From positions 620,001-684,000 of the forward strand of contig AP025252.1 of assembly GCA_016865505.2 (NCBI GenBank): a DNA stretch of 64,000 nucleotides. Reading direction: 5' to 3'. Source of the DNA: Bryobacterales bacterium F-183. Its GTDB lineage: Bacteria > Acidobacteriota > Terriglobia > Bryobacterales > Bryobacteraceae. Under the pieces are notes generated by a model, which saw only the letters and a list, made by a program, of their open reading frames with translations, ran no database searches and was not told the origin of the DNA. Below, piece by piece: positions 1 through 7,762 of the stretch (position 1 is the stretch's first letter; every line of letters starts with the position of its first letter). The position numbers and the translations under genes were made by a program.

Positions 1-504
1 GGGCGAACGGAAGTTCTGCCACATCACGAGGTCCGGATTCGGCGTGGGGCCAAGCCAGTAGGCGGCGCGCCACGGACGGCCGGTGTGGAACAGCGGGAAG
101 ATCATCGCGCAGGCCACGGCGAAAAGCGTCATCGCTTCGGCCGAACGGTTGATCGACGTTCTCCACTTCTGACGGAACAGGAACAGAATCGCCGAAATCA
201 AAGTACCGGCGTGGCCGATACCGATCCAGAACACGAAGTTGGTAATATCCCAGGCCCAGTAGACCGGGGCGTTGTTGCCCCAGACGCCGATGCCGTTGGC
301 CACCAGATACGCCAACATGCCGAAGAGCATGACGGTGATCGAGGCGGTAATCGAAATCAGGATGTACCACTGCTTGGGGGTCTTGCCTTCGGAAATCGAA
401 GAGACCGACTCGGTGACGTCGTGGTAGGACTGCCCGCCCAATACCAGCGGCGGGTTCACTTCGAGAAGCGGGTGGTTTGCAGCACTGTTGTTGTGAGCAG
501 CCAT
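1..504 (-). CDS. actC: Alternative complex III integral membrane subunit ActC (NrfD family), 3' end cut by window edge
   Basis: The 168 N-terminal residues of a polytopic NrfD/PsrC-type protein are visible. ActC carries the quinol site of alternative complex III, which passes electrons from menaquinol to the cytochrome and iron-sulfur subunits. The soluble N-terminus (MAAHNNSAANHPLLEVNPPL) is followed by a hydrophobic helix near residues 45-70 and a second near 88-112, separated by the loop GNNAPVYWAWDITN; a third begins near 125. The loop motif HTGRPWRAAYW is typical of the family. The gene starts one base beyond the actB stop codon, so the two are surely cotranscribed. The identification rests on both sequence and position. 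Confidence 0.9.
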   Translation of the reverse strand, partial: MAAHNNSAANHPLLEVNPPLVLGGQSYHDVTESVSSISEGKTPKQWYILISITASITVMLFGMLAYLVANGIGVWGNNAPVYWAWDITNFVFWIGIGHAGTLISAILFLFRQKWRTSINRSAEAMTLFAVACAMIFPLFHTGRPWRAAYWLGPTPNPDLVMWQNFRSP

Positions 505-505
505 G

Positions 506-3487
506 TTATGCCAACTCCGGATTGGGGTTGCGGAGCTTCGCAAGGTACGTCGTGCGCGGCTTGACGTTCAATTCCGCGAGCATGGCGTAGTTGCGCTCCT
601 GCTTCTTCAGCTTCGCGACCCGGCTTTCCGGGTCCAGAATATTGCCGAACTCGATGGCGTCGGCCGGACACACCTGCTGGCAGGCCGTCTGCAATTCGCC
701 ATCCTTCAGGACCACCGGCTTGTTTTCGCGCCGGGCGTCCGCCTTGATCTCAATCTTTTTGCGGGAGATGCGCTGCGTGCAGTAGGTGCACTTCTCCATG
801 ATGCCGCGCATACGAACCGTGACATCGGGGTTGTGGACCATCTTTTCCACTTCCGTGATGTTCTTGTGCCAGTTCAGGAAGTTGAAGCGGCGCACCTTGT
901 ACGGGCAGTTGTTCGCGCAGTAGCGGGTGCCGACGCAGCGGTTGTACGCCATGTCGTTCAAGCCTTCGGGCGAGTGTACCGTCGCCGCCACCGGGCAGAC
1001 GTTTTCGCACGGCGCGTTTTCGCACTGCATGCAGTTGACGGGCTGCGTTACCGCTTGCGGATCGTCTTCGGAACCCGTGTAGTAACGGTCCAGACGAATC
1101 CAGTGCATTTCGCGGCCGCGCATCACTTCGTTCTTGCCGACGATCGGGATGTTGTTTTCCGCCTGGCAGGCGATGATGCAGCTATTGCAACCGGTGCAGG
1201 CGTTCAGGTCGATCGCCATGCCCCACTGGAAGCCCTTGTCGTACGCCCACTCGGGGTACAGCGATTCGAGCGGCGGATGCTCCACCATCTCTTCCGCAAA
1301 CTTGGGATTCTTCTTGTACTCCTCGATCGTCGCTTCACGCACGATCGGACGGGTCTTCGGCGTACCGATGGGCAGCTGCGGTTCGGTCATCGAGTTCCAC
1401 TCCTGCGTGGTCGAGACCTTGAACGTACCGCCGTCCTTTTCGACACTCGCACCCTCGGCTACCCAGTAGCCATTGGTGGTGCGCACCGCGTACGCATTGA
1501 AACCAACACCCTCGCCGACGCGGCCCACTTCCTTGCGGCCGTACCCGAGGTTGAGCCACACGGCGTTGTCCGCCATGCCGGGCTGCACCATCACGGGCAG
1601 AGTGAGGGACTGGCCGCTCACCGTCAGCTTGATGAGATCGTTGTTTTCGAGATTCTTGTCGCGCATCGTCTTGGGCGACAACAATGCTGCGTTGCCCCAG
1701 ACGATCTTGGTCATCGGATCCGGACACTCCTGCATCCAGCCGTTGTTGGCGAACCGGCCGTCATAACAGGTGGCCGACGGATAAAAGCTGACTTCCATAC
1801 CCTGCCCCGTGGGCTTGGGTTCGGAAGCAGCCGCGGCGCGAATGCGTTCGGCGCTGGCCGCCGGCTTGATGGCCGCAGCAGCGGAGCCGGCGACGATGCC
1901 GTCGTGAATGGCCGTACGCCAGCTATTTTCTTTGTCGCCCGGAAGCTGCGCCATCCAGTAGTTCTTCACCAGGTCGCCACCCTTGGGGTTGGCGTTGCCG
2001 TTGAAGATCATGTCGACGAGCTCGATAGCACTCTTGCCGCCGTATAGCGGCGCGATCATCGGCTGCTGGATCGAGATCGTACCGTCGATGGCGCGGCCGT
2101 CGCCCCAGCATTCGAGCGCATGGGCCTGCGGGACATGCCAGGTGGCGATTTTCGCGGTCTCATCCACATCAAGACCGAGGTGGATCGAAGTGCGAACCTT
2201 GCCGATGGCATCGGCAAAGCGGAGGTCGGCGGGGGCGCTGAAGGCGGGGTTGCCGCCCAGGATCACCAGGGTCGACACCGCGCCGCTATTGATGTCCGCA
2301 GTCAACTGCTTGATCGCCGCGACCGGATCTGCGGCTGCAGCCGGGCTTGCCGCGTAGGTGACCGGCGCGTTCAACGCTCCATTGATCAAGTGCGCGATCG
2401 CATGAACAACCGCCGGCTGGCGGGGACCCGCGACGACCAGAGCCGCACCGGTGTTGGCCTTGAGGTCCTTCACCAGCGCATTGAGGAATTTGGTCTTCTT
2501 GTCGGTATTGCCGAGAACGTTGAGGCCGGAGGGAAGAACGCCGAAGGCTTCCGCCAACTGCATGGCGAAGGATTTCACTTCCGACACCTTCATGCGCAGG
2601 CGATGATCCGCCGTCGCGCCGGTGAGCGAAAACTGCCCTTCGACAATGTACAGACGATTCATCGACTCGGCATGCTCGCCGATGCGGCGGCCGTCGGCAA
2701 ACTGCTTGGTGGGCAGAATCGACGGCGAATCGATACCGAGGAAGTCGTAATCGAGCGACAGGATAACCTTCGCCTTGTCGTACTGCGGCAGGGTTTCCAC
2801 TGCCTGACCGAAGGCGAGCATCGCGCCGGCCTGCGGACCGGGGTACGCCACCGGCTCCCATTCGACCCACTTGGCCTTGGGATACTTGGCGAGCACCGAC
2901 TTGCGCATCGCATCGAGCGACGGCGAATTCACGAGCTCGGACAACACCGCTACACCCGTACCGTCACCGAGGCCCAACGCCTTGACGCCATCCTGCAGCG
3001 CCTTCCAGCTCGAGTCGCGACCCTTATTCAGAGGCGTCTTCGAACGGTCCGGATCGTACAGATTGAGAACGGAGGCCTGGGTCAGCGCGTTGGTCGCACC
3101 GAACGAGGTGGGATGCTTGTCGTTGCCCTCGATCTTGGTGGGGCGGCCGTCGTAGGTTTCCACCAGCACGCCGGTGGACACCCCAGAGAACGTCACCTGC
3201 GAGGCATAATACTCGGCCTTGCCGGGGATCTGACCTTCGACACCGCGCGAGAGGGGCAGAATCTTCTCTTCCGGACGGCGGCAGGCGGTGAGGCCAGCCA
3301 AGCCGAAGGAAGCGGCCATGACTTTGAGAACCGTACGGCGCGAACCATGATCCATGGCTTCCGCGGCCCCGCCGGCAAACTCCTGGTCCACCCAAGCGCG
3401 GAACTCAGGCTTGTTGTACAACTCGCCGAGCGAGCGCCAGTATTTCGGACCCGGTTGATTCGGGTTCAATTGGACGAGTTTCGACAT
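506..3487 (-). CDS. actB: Alternative complex III iron-sulfur subunit ActB (molybdopterin-oxidoreductase-like plus 4Fe-4S domains)
   Basis: A 994-residue protein. Residues 49-55 (SRRTVLK) and the hydrophobic stretch after them form a Tat-type signal, with a cysteine at residue 69 (LTAC) that could be lipidated. Residues about 75-700 resemble a molybdopterin oxidoreductase catalytic domain, which in ActB proteins binds no cofactor. Residues about 750-960 form a ferredoxin-like domain with four cysteine clusters: CTGCNSCIIAC near 765, CMQCENAPCENVC near 820, CVGTRYCANNCP near 850, and CTYC near 900 with CQQVC near 935. This domain relays electrons on the periplasmic face. The ATG at 3487 overlaps the actA stop as TAATG. 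A longer frame reaches back to 3649 but would run through actA, so I rejected it. Confidence 0.93.
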   Translation of the reverse strand: MSKLVQLNPNQPGPKYWRSLGELYNKPEFRAWVDQEFAGGAAEAMDHGSRRTVLKVMAASFGLAGLTACRRPEEKILPLSRGVEGQIPGKAEYYASQVTFSGVSTGVLVETYDGRPTKIEGNDKHPTSFGATNALTQASVLNLYDPDRSKTPLNKGRDSSWKALQDGVKALGLGDGTGVAVLSELVNSPSLDAMRKSVLAKYPKAKWVEWEPVAYPGPQAGAMLAFGQAVETLPQYDKAKVILSLDYDFLGIDSPSILPTKQFADGRRIGEHAESMNRLYIVEGQFSLTGATADHRLRMKVSEVKSFAMQLAEAFGVLPSGLNVLGNTDKKTKFLNALVKDLKANTGAALVVAGPRQPAVVHAIAHLINGALNAPVTYAASPAAAADPVAAIKQLTADINSGAVSTLVILGGNPAFSAPADLRFADAIGKVRTSIHLGLDVDETAKIATWHVPQAHALECWGDGRAIDGTISIQQPMIAPLYGGKSAIELVDMIFNGNANPKGGDLVKNYWMAQLPGDKENSWRTAIHDGIVAGSAAAAIKPAASAERIRAAAASEPKPTGQGMEVSFYPSATCYDGRFANNGWMQECPDPMTKIVWGNAALLSPKTMRDKNLENNDLIKLTVSGQSLTLPVMVQPGMADNAVWLNLGYGRKEVGRVGEGVGFNAYAVRTTNGYWVAEGASVEKDGGTFKVSTTQEWNSMTEPQLPIGTPKTRPIVREATIEEYKKNPKFAEEMVEHPPLESLYPEWAYDKGFQWGMAIDLNACTGCNSCIIACQAENNIPIVGKNEVMRGREMHWIRLDRYYTGSEDDPQAVTQPVNCMQCENAPCENVCPVAATVHSPEGLNDMAYNRCVGTRYCANNCPYKVRRFNFLNWHKNITEVEKMVHNPDVTVRMRGIMEKCTYCTQRISRKKIEIKADARRENKPVVLKDGELQTACQQVCPADAIEFGNILDPESRVAKLKKQERNYAMLAELNVKPRTTYLAKLRNPNPELA

Positions 3488-4134
3488 TAGCGGTGGCACC
3501 CCGAGCAATTCGTAGGCGGATTGATATTCTTTGCAGCGATGATTTCGCGGCCGATAACGGCAGGATCGCGATCCGGCACCCAGTCCAGCTTGGTAACCAA
3601 GTGGGCGGGACGGAGACGGGAGGCGGGGTCGCGATGGCAACTCACACACCAGCCCATGTTGAGCGGCTCCACCTGGCGAACCTCGACCATCTGGTCGACG
3701 CGGCCATGGCAGCTGACGCAGCTTACGCCGGCAGTGACGTGCGCCTGGTGGTTAAAGTACACGTAATCGGGGAGCTTGTGGATTTTGAGCCATTCGACGG
3801 GCTTGCCGGTCTCATAGCTCTGGCGCACAGGCTCCAGACGCTCGCTTTTGACTTTGACCTGCTTGTGGCAGTTCATGCAAACTTCCGTCGGGGGAACTGC
3901 GGAGAACGCAGCCTTGGTGACGGTGTAATGGCAATAGGTACAATCGAGCCCCATCGTACCCGCGTGGAGTTTGTGGCTATAAGGCACAGGCTGTTCGGGT
4001 TGGTACCCAACGTCAGCCACCTTAGGGTGCGCGGCAAAGATGCCGGCGTGCACAACAACAAATAGCCCCACCGCGACGACGAGGCCGCCGATCTTCATAT
4101 AAAGGTCAGCAGACCTAGGAAATATCGCAGGCAT
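3487..4134 (-). CDS. actA: Alternative complex III pentahaem cytochrome c subunit ActA
   Basis: A 215-residue protein with one N-terminal membrane helix (about residues 14-33) and five CxxCH haem-binding motifs: CTYCH at 65, CMNCH at 86, CVSCH at 139, CVSCH at 163 and CSGCH at 210. Five haems and a membrane anchor match ActA, the multihaem subunit of alternative complex III, which hands electrons to a terminal oxidase or a soluble carrier. It is the first gene of the operon and overlaps actB by one base. A promoter lies about 40 bases upstream. Small pentahaem NrfH-like or c7-like proteins look similar, but linkage to actB and actC settles the assignment. Confidence 0.92.
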   Translation of the reverse strand: MPAIFPRSADLYMKIGGLVVAVGLFVVVHAGIFAAHPKVADVGYQPEQPVPYSHKLHAGTMGLDCTYCHYTVTKAAFSAVPPTEVCMNCHKQVKVKSERLEPVRQSYETGKPVEWLKIHKLPDYVYFNHQAHVTAGVSCVSCHGRVDQMVEVRQVEPLNMGWCVSCHRDPASRLRPAHLVTKLDWVPDRDPAVIGREIIAAKNINPPTNCSGCHR

Positions 4135-4175
4135 GAGTGTTTCGCGACCGCCTCCCGGTAGTCTTCGAAGTACTA

Positions 4176-4204
4176 GTTATAGCAGGAATGGATTTTTTGC
4201 GCAA
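4176..4204 (-). promoter_or_regulatory. Candidate sigma-70-type promoter of the act operon
   Basis: On the minus strand a -35 box TTGCGC (4204-4199) and a -10 box TATAAC (4181-4176) are separated by exactly 17 bases. Transcription would start near 4169, leaving a leader of about 35 bases before the actA start codon. The rest of the 310-base gap (4135-4444) is more AT-rich than the genes and holds no open frame I would support; its far end contains the terminator of the converging neighbour. Confidence 0.6.
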
Positions 4205-4387
4205 TGACTGCAAGCATTGCGGTCTCACTGCAGAATTCACAGCGTTCCCGAAGTTGAACACAGCTTACTCTTCGGATTATCTCGCTTAGTCTAGCATGAA
4301 GAATTGGGGTTGCCTAGCAGAAAAGGCGTATTTTTCTTTGGCTTAGCGGCCAATTAACCCCTCTGCTTACAGAGAGATAGGCATAGA

Positions 4388-4416
4388 AAAAGCGGACCCG
4401 AGTGGGGTCCGCTTTT
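4388..4416 (-). terminator. Rho-independent terminator of the glycine-zipper gene
   Basis: A 12-base-pair perfect stem, AAAAGCGGACCC at 4388-4399 and GGGTCCGCTTTT at 4405-4416, closes a 5-base loop. Read on the minus strand it ends in a run of T. It lies about 30 bases past the stop codon of the minus-strand gene at 4445-5005. Confidence 0.8.
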
Positions 4417-4444
4417 GAAAGAGTCGTTCTACTTTAAAAAGTTT

Positions 4445-5005
4445 TTACTGCACTTGGAATGTCAGGACGGATTCGGAGGGGATTTTGATTTCCGGTCCCT
4501 TCATGACGGCGGAGACGGTTGCGCCGGCCGCACCGCCACTGGCAGCGCCGATGGCCGCACCCTTACCACCACCGAAGATCGCGCCGAGGGCGGCACCGAT
4601 ACCCGCACCGACACCGGTCTTGACCGCTGTGCTCTTGCCTTTGCCCTTGCTTTCCATCGCGACAGGTTCGGTGGTGACGGACTGCATCACGCCGTTCATT
4701 CGCACTTCCGATACGACGAGCTTCAGATTTGCCGTGCCCTTGATACGTCCGGCCTCTTCCACCTCTTGTATACGCAGCGTGGCATCGGCCCCGCGTGGCG
4801 CGACCTGGCGGCCGTCGACAATCAAAGGTTGTTCGAGGCTCGCGCGGTAGGTTTGTCCGGCGCGGCCGTCACGGGACTCAATGGAATCAATGGTTCGTAC
4901 AACGATTTGCTGGCCTCGAGCAGGAAGGTCAATGGCTTTTATCGCAGGTGCGGCCAAGGTCAAACAAATCGCCGGAAGTAGAAAGTTTTGGAATAGTCTT
5001 TTCAT
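4445..5005 (-). CDS. Secreted or outer-membrane glycine-zipper protein of unknown function
   Basis: A 186-residue protein with a signal peptide (MKRLFQNFLLPAICLTLAAP, cut near AIKA). A beta-rich middle region contains RAGQTYRASLEQPLIVDGRQVAPRG-like sequence that suggests a wall- or membrane-associated fold. Residues about 131-167 form a glycine zipper (GVGAGIGAALGAIFGGG and GAASGGAAGATVSAV), as in proteins that pack in membranes. The frame is open back to 5677, but that extension lies opposite the regulator gene and lacks a signal peptide, so I start at the ATG at 5005. The gene is transcribed away from the wHTH-TPR regulator, 91 bases off, which may control it. The function is unknown. Confidence 0.75.
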   Translation of the reverse strand: MKRLFQNFLLPAICLTLAAPAIKAIDLPARGQQIVVRTIDSIESRDGRAGQTYRASLEQPLIVDGRQVAPRGADATLRIQEVEEAGRIKGTANLKLVVSEVRMNGVMQSVTTEPVAMESKGKGKSTAVKTGVGAGIGAALGAIFGGGKGAAIGAASGGAAGATVSAVMKGPEIKIPSESVLTFQVQ

Positions 5006-5096
5006 TTGTGTGTACACCCCTTTCATGCGATAGATCCCTGGTCCTGCGGATTTGTTGCATCGTGACGTTTCGGGCGGCGGAGCCACTTCAGAGCAA

Positions 5097-7019
5097 ATGG
5101 CGGCATTTCGGTTCGGCGATGGTTTTGCGCTGGATACGGAGCGACGGCGGCTGACGCGCGGCGAGCTTGTCTTACAGGTCCCGGCGCGGGCGCTGGACGT
5201 TTTGGCGATCCTGATCGCGGAGCGGCAGCGTACGGTGACGAAGGAAGAGCTGATGTCGCGGGTGTGGCAGGGGGTCGCGGTGACTGAGAACAGCCTCAAC
5301 CAGTGCATCAGCAGTCTGCGTAAGCTGCTGGGCGATAGCCGGCAGGAACCGAAGTACATCGCGACGATCCCGAATCTGGGGTACCGGTTTGTGGGCGAGG
5401 TGGCGGAAGAGCCCGTTGGAGAGGTACAGGGTCGCTCGGGCTTGCCGAGGGTTTTCGCGGTCCTCTTGGTCATCTTCATCGGCGGAGTGGGACTTTGGCG
5501 GATCTCACCAGGCGAACCGTCGATTCGCGTGGCAGCATTCGTCAACGAGGTCGGCAAGGAGGAAGACGAATGGCTATCCGCGTCGCTCGCCGAGTTGACG
5601 GCCGCTCGACTGGGGCTTCCGGCGCCGGACTGGTGGGAGGAAGCGGCATCAGGATCGGACAGCAAGGATCGTGTCACGGGGTCCTACAGGGTGGATGCGG
5701 CGGCTGGGCAGGTGACGATCCGCATGCAGTTGCCGGGCGCGAGGTCCGCACGGGAGTGGACTGGGGCAGTCGGGGACTTCGCGACCGGGGTCCAAAAGCT
5801 GCTGCCCGCGAAGGTTTCCGGGCGCGCGGATCGGTTTGCGGCGTACCGGTCCGGCCACTGGAGCGCCGCCGTGCGGCCATTGCGCGAGGCGCTGGCAGTA
5901 TCGCCCGAGGATCGCGAAGTGCGGGTGGCGCTGGGGGTCACGCTGTACCAGTTGGGACGTTGGCGCGAGGCGGTCGCTTTGCTCGAAGGCCGTCCCGAAG
6001 CGGCAGGGTTCGTGTCGGCGGCAAAAGGGGATTGGAAGGGCGCGGTACAGCAGTTGGGCGCTGCCTGGGCAAGGCGCCCCGAAGATCCGCAAGCGGGGTT
6101 GGATCTGGCAGAAGCGCAGTTCCAGGCGCGGGACGGGGAGGCCGCACGGTCGACTTTGGCTGCTGTTTCGCGACTGTGGCCGCAGGCGGCGCAGGATCCG
6201 CGATGGTTGCTCGCGTCGGCGCGGGTGGAAGGCCATTTTCAGAAGATGAAGCCGGTGGAGGAGTTCGCGCGGAAGGCCGTAGGCGAGGCCGAACGGCAGC
6301 GGCGGACCGATTCGATGGCGGGTAAAGCGGCGTTGCTCGCAGCAGGCGCGATGATGAACCAGGGCCGGGAAGGTGAGGCGGAGGTCTGGCGTGCCAAGGC
6401 GAGGCGAATCTACCGGGATGCTGGGGATCTGCTGTGTCTGGCGGCGGGAGCGAGAGTGGAAGGCAATGCGGCGTTGGGAAAGCGGCGTCCCGAGGAGGCT
6501 GCGGCGGCCTACCGGCAGACCCTGCGGCTCACACGCCTTGCGGGCAACGATCGGGAACGGGCGCACGCGCTCAACGGATTGGGGGCGGTTTTGTTGGCCT
6601 CCGGATCTTACAGCGCGGCCGAACAGGTGTACCGCGAAGGGATGCGCATGGATGTCCACGGACTGGGCCTCGCGCGTACCGGGTGGTACACCGGCGTGAC
6701 CGAGGCACTGCTGGGCCAGCGCCGGTTTGACGAGGCCCATCGTGCGGCGGGCGAGAGTCTGCGGATTGCGCAAGAGGACCAGGATCGCGAAGGCGTCGCC
6801 CATGCGTATGCGAACCTGGCCCATGCTCTGGCATCCAGCCGCCGGACTGCGGAGGCGGGTCCAATGTTTGCGAAAGCCGTGGATCTGTTTTCGGCGTTGC
6901 AGAATCCGGCGTTGCTGTCGCAAACGTTGGAGCGCGGCCGGAGCCTTGGGTTAGAGGTTGCCTTGGCCGCGGCGGGTCCTGAGGCGACTTCGCGTGGAAG
7001 TGGCGGCGGCAAGGAGTAA
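5097..7019 (+). CDS. CadC-like membrane transcriptional regulator with winged helix and TPR sensor
   Basis: A 640-residue protein. Residues about 2-100 form an OmpR/PhoB-type winged helix, seen in ALDVLAILI, TVTKEELMSRVW, LNQCISSLRKLLGD and the C-terminal hairpin TIPNLGYRFVGEV. A single membrane helix follows (about 117-135, VFAVLLVIFIGGVGLW). The remaining 500 residues hold TPR-like helical repeats, for example SPEDREVRVALGVTLYQLGR and NDRERAHALNGLGAVLLASG. This one-component layout senses outside the cytoplasm and binds DNA inside. I chose the ATG at 5097 because FRFGDGFALD after it begins the domain; an alternative start is 5052. The last 69 bases overlap the converging PEP-CTERM gene. Confidence 0.85.
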   Translation: MAAFRFGDGFALDTERRRLTRGELVLQVPARALDVLAILIAERQRTVTKEELMSRVWQGVAVTENSLNQCISSLRKLLGDSRQEPKYIATIPNLGYRFVGEVAEEPVGEVQGRSGLPRVFAVLLVIFIGGVGLWRISPGEPSIRVAAFVNEVGKEEDEWLSASLAELTAARLGLPAPDWWEEAASGSDSKDRVTGSYRVDAAAGQVTIRMQLPGARSAREWTGAVGDFATGVQKLLPAKVSGRADRFAAYRSGHWSAAVRPLREALAVSPEDREVRVALGVTLYQLGRWREAVALLEGRPEAAGFVSAAKGDWKGAVQQLGAAWARRPEDPQAGLDLAEAQFQARDGEAARSTLAAVSRLWPQAAQDPRWLLASARVEGHFQKMKPVEEFARKAVGEAERQRRTDSMAGKAALLAAGAMMNQGREGEAEVWRAKARRIYRDAGDLLCLAAGARVEGNAALGKRRPEEAAAAYRQTLRLTRLAGNDRERAHALNGLGAVLLASGSYSAAEQVYREGMRMDVHGLGLARTGWYTGVTEALLGQRRFDEAHRAAGESLRIAQEDQDREGVAHAYANLAHALASSRRTAEAGPMFAKAVDLFSALQNPALLSQTLERGRSLGLEVALAAAGPEATSRGSGGGKE

Positions 7020-7661
7020 CGCAGCGGCGGAGGCTACGAGTTCCGAAGGTTCGGGTACGCCGGTGGGCGGCGGCGGCGGTACGGCAGCGGTGGTGAAGTT
7101 GATGTTATCGATGGCGACATTGAAGACGTCGATGCCGTAGCTGATGCGGAGTCCTGCGGCGGAGGTGACGCCCGGTGCACCAAAGGCGGCAGTGGCGCCC
7201 ACCTGATTGGCACCGGTGAAGCTGCCGGTGTACACAACGGTATTGGTGCCGATGTCGGTGACGGTGACGGTGGCGTCGCGGGAGACGTTGGGCGGCGTGG
7301 TGCCGAGGTTGAAGCTATTCAAGGTCACCTGGTAGCCGGCGGTGGGGGTCAAGGTAATGGAGGCGACGTTGGCGCCGAAGTAGCCGTAGGCGACATAGGA
7401 AAGGTCGCTGTAGCCGGTGTCCCAGCGCTGGAGGGTGATGCCGGGGTTGGGTCCTGCCTGGTAGGAGACATTGATGAATGCGGTGTCGCCATAGGCTTGG
7501 TTGATGCCCGCGCCGTTCGCGATACAGAAGACGATGGGTCCTGAGCCGTCCATTTGGTTGGAGCAGATGGAGTTGTCTGTGAAGTCGAGGACGTCGGCGT
7601 GGAGGACGGCCGCGGGGGTTAGGAGTATGGAGAGTAAAGTGAGTTGCAGGTGAAGTCGCAT
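6951..7661 (-). CDS. PEP-CTERM sorting-domain exported protein
   Basis: A 236-residue secreted protein. It has a signal peptide (MRLHLQLTLLSILLTPAAVLHA), then a beta-sandwich-like body of about 180 residues rich in Asn, Thr and Gly. A proline-rich hinge (VPPPPPTGVPEPS) leads to a hydrophobic segment and a basic tail (STRSRLRTRRG), which together form a PEP-CTERM signal recognised by exosortase-type enzymes. The frame is open to 7913, but only the ATG at 7661 gives a signal peptide. The anchor-coding end lies opposite the last 69 bases of the upstream regulator gene. The ligand and role of the body domain are unknown. It is not closely related to the four PEP-CTERM paralogues near 61 kb. Confidence 0.85.
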   Translation of the reverse strand: MRLHLQLTLLSILLTPAAVLHADVLDFTDNSICSNQMDGSGPIVFCIANGAGINQAYGDTAFINVSYQAGPNPGITLQRWDTGYSDLSYVAYGYFGANVASITLTPTAGYQVTLNSFNLGTTPPNVSRDATVTVTDIGTNTVVYTGSFTGANQVGATAAFGAPGVTSAAGLRISYGIDVFNVAIDNINFTTAAVPPPPPTGVPEPSELVASAAALLLAAATSTRSRLRTRRGQGNL

Positions 7662-7762
7662 AGAGTCCTGCAAGTGAGGGTAGAGCGGGTGGGGTAAGGA
7701 TGATCCTGAAGGGATCTGAAAGGATCTGAAAGCATTGACGGGTAAGGGGTTGGCCCGTGTTT

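Noticed and set aside
503-3490. Long plus-strand open frames across 503-2047 and 2120-3490
   Set aside because: They lie opposite actB, which has clear motifs; GC-rich codon use leaves open frames on the other strand, and the peptides are Arg/His-rich with no family likeness.
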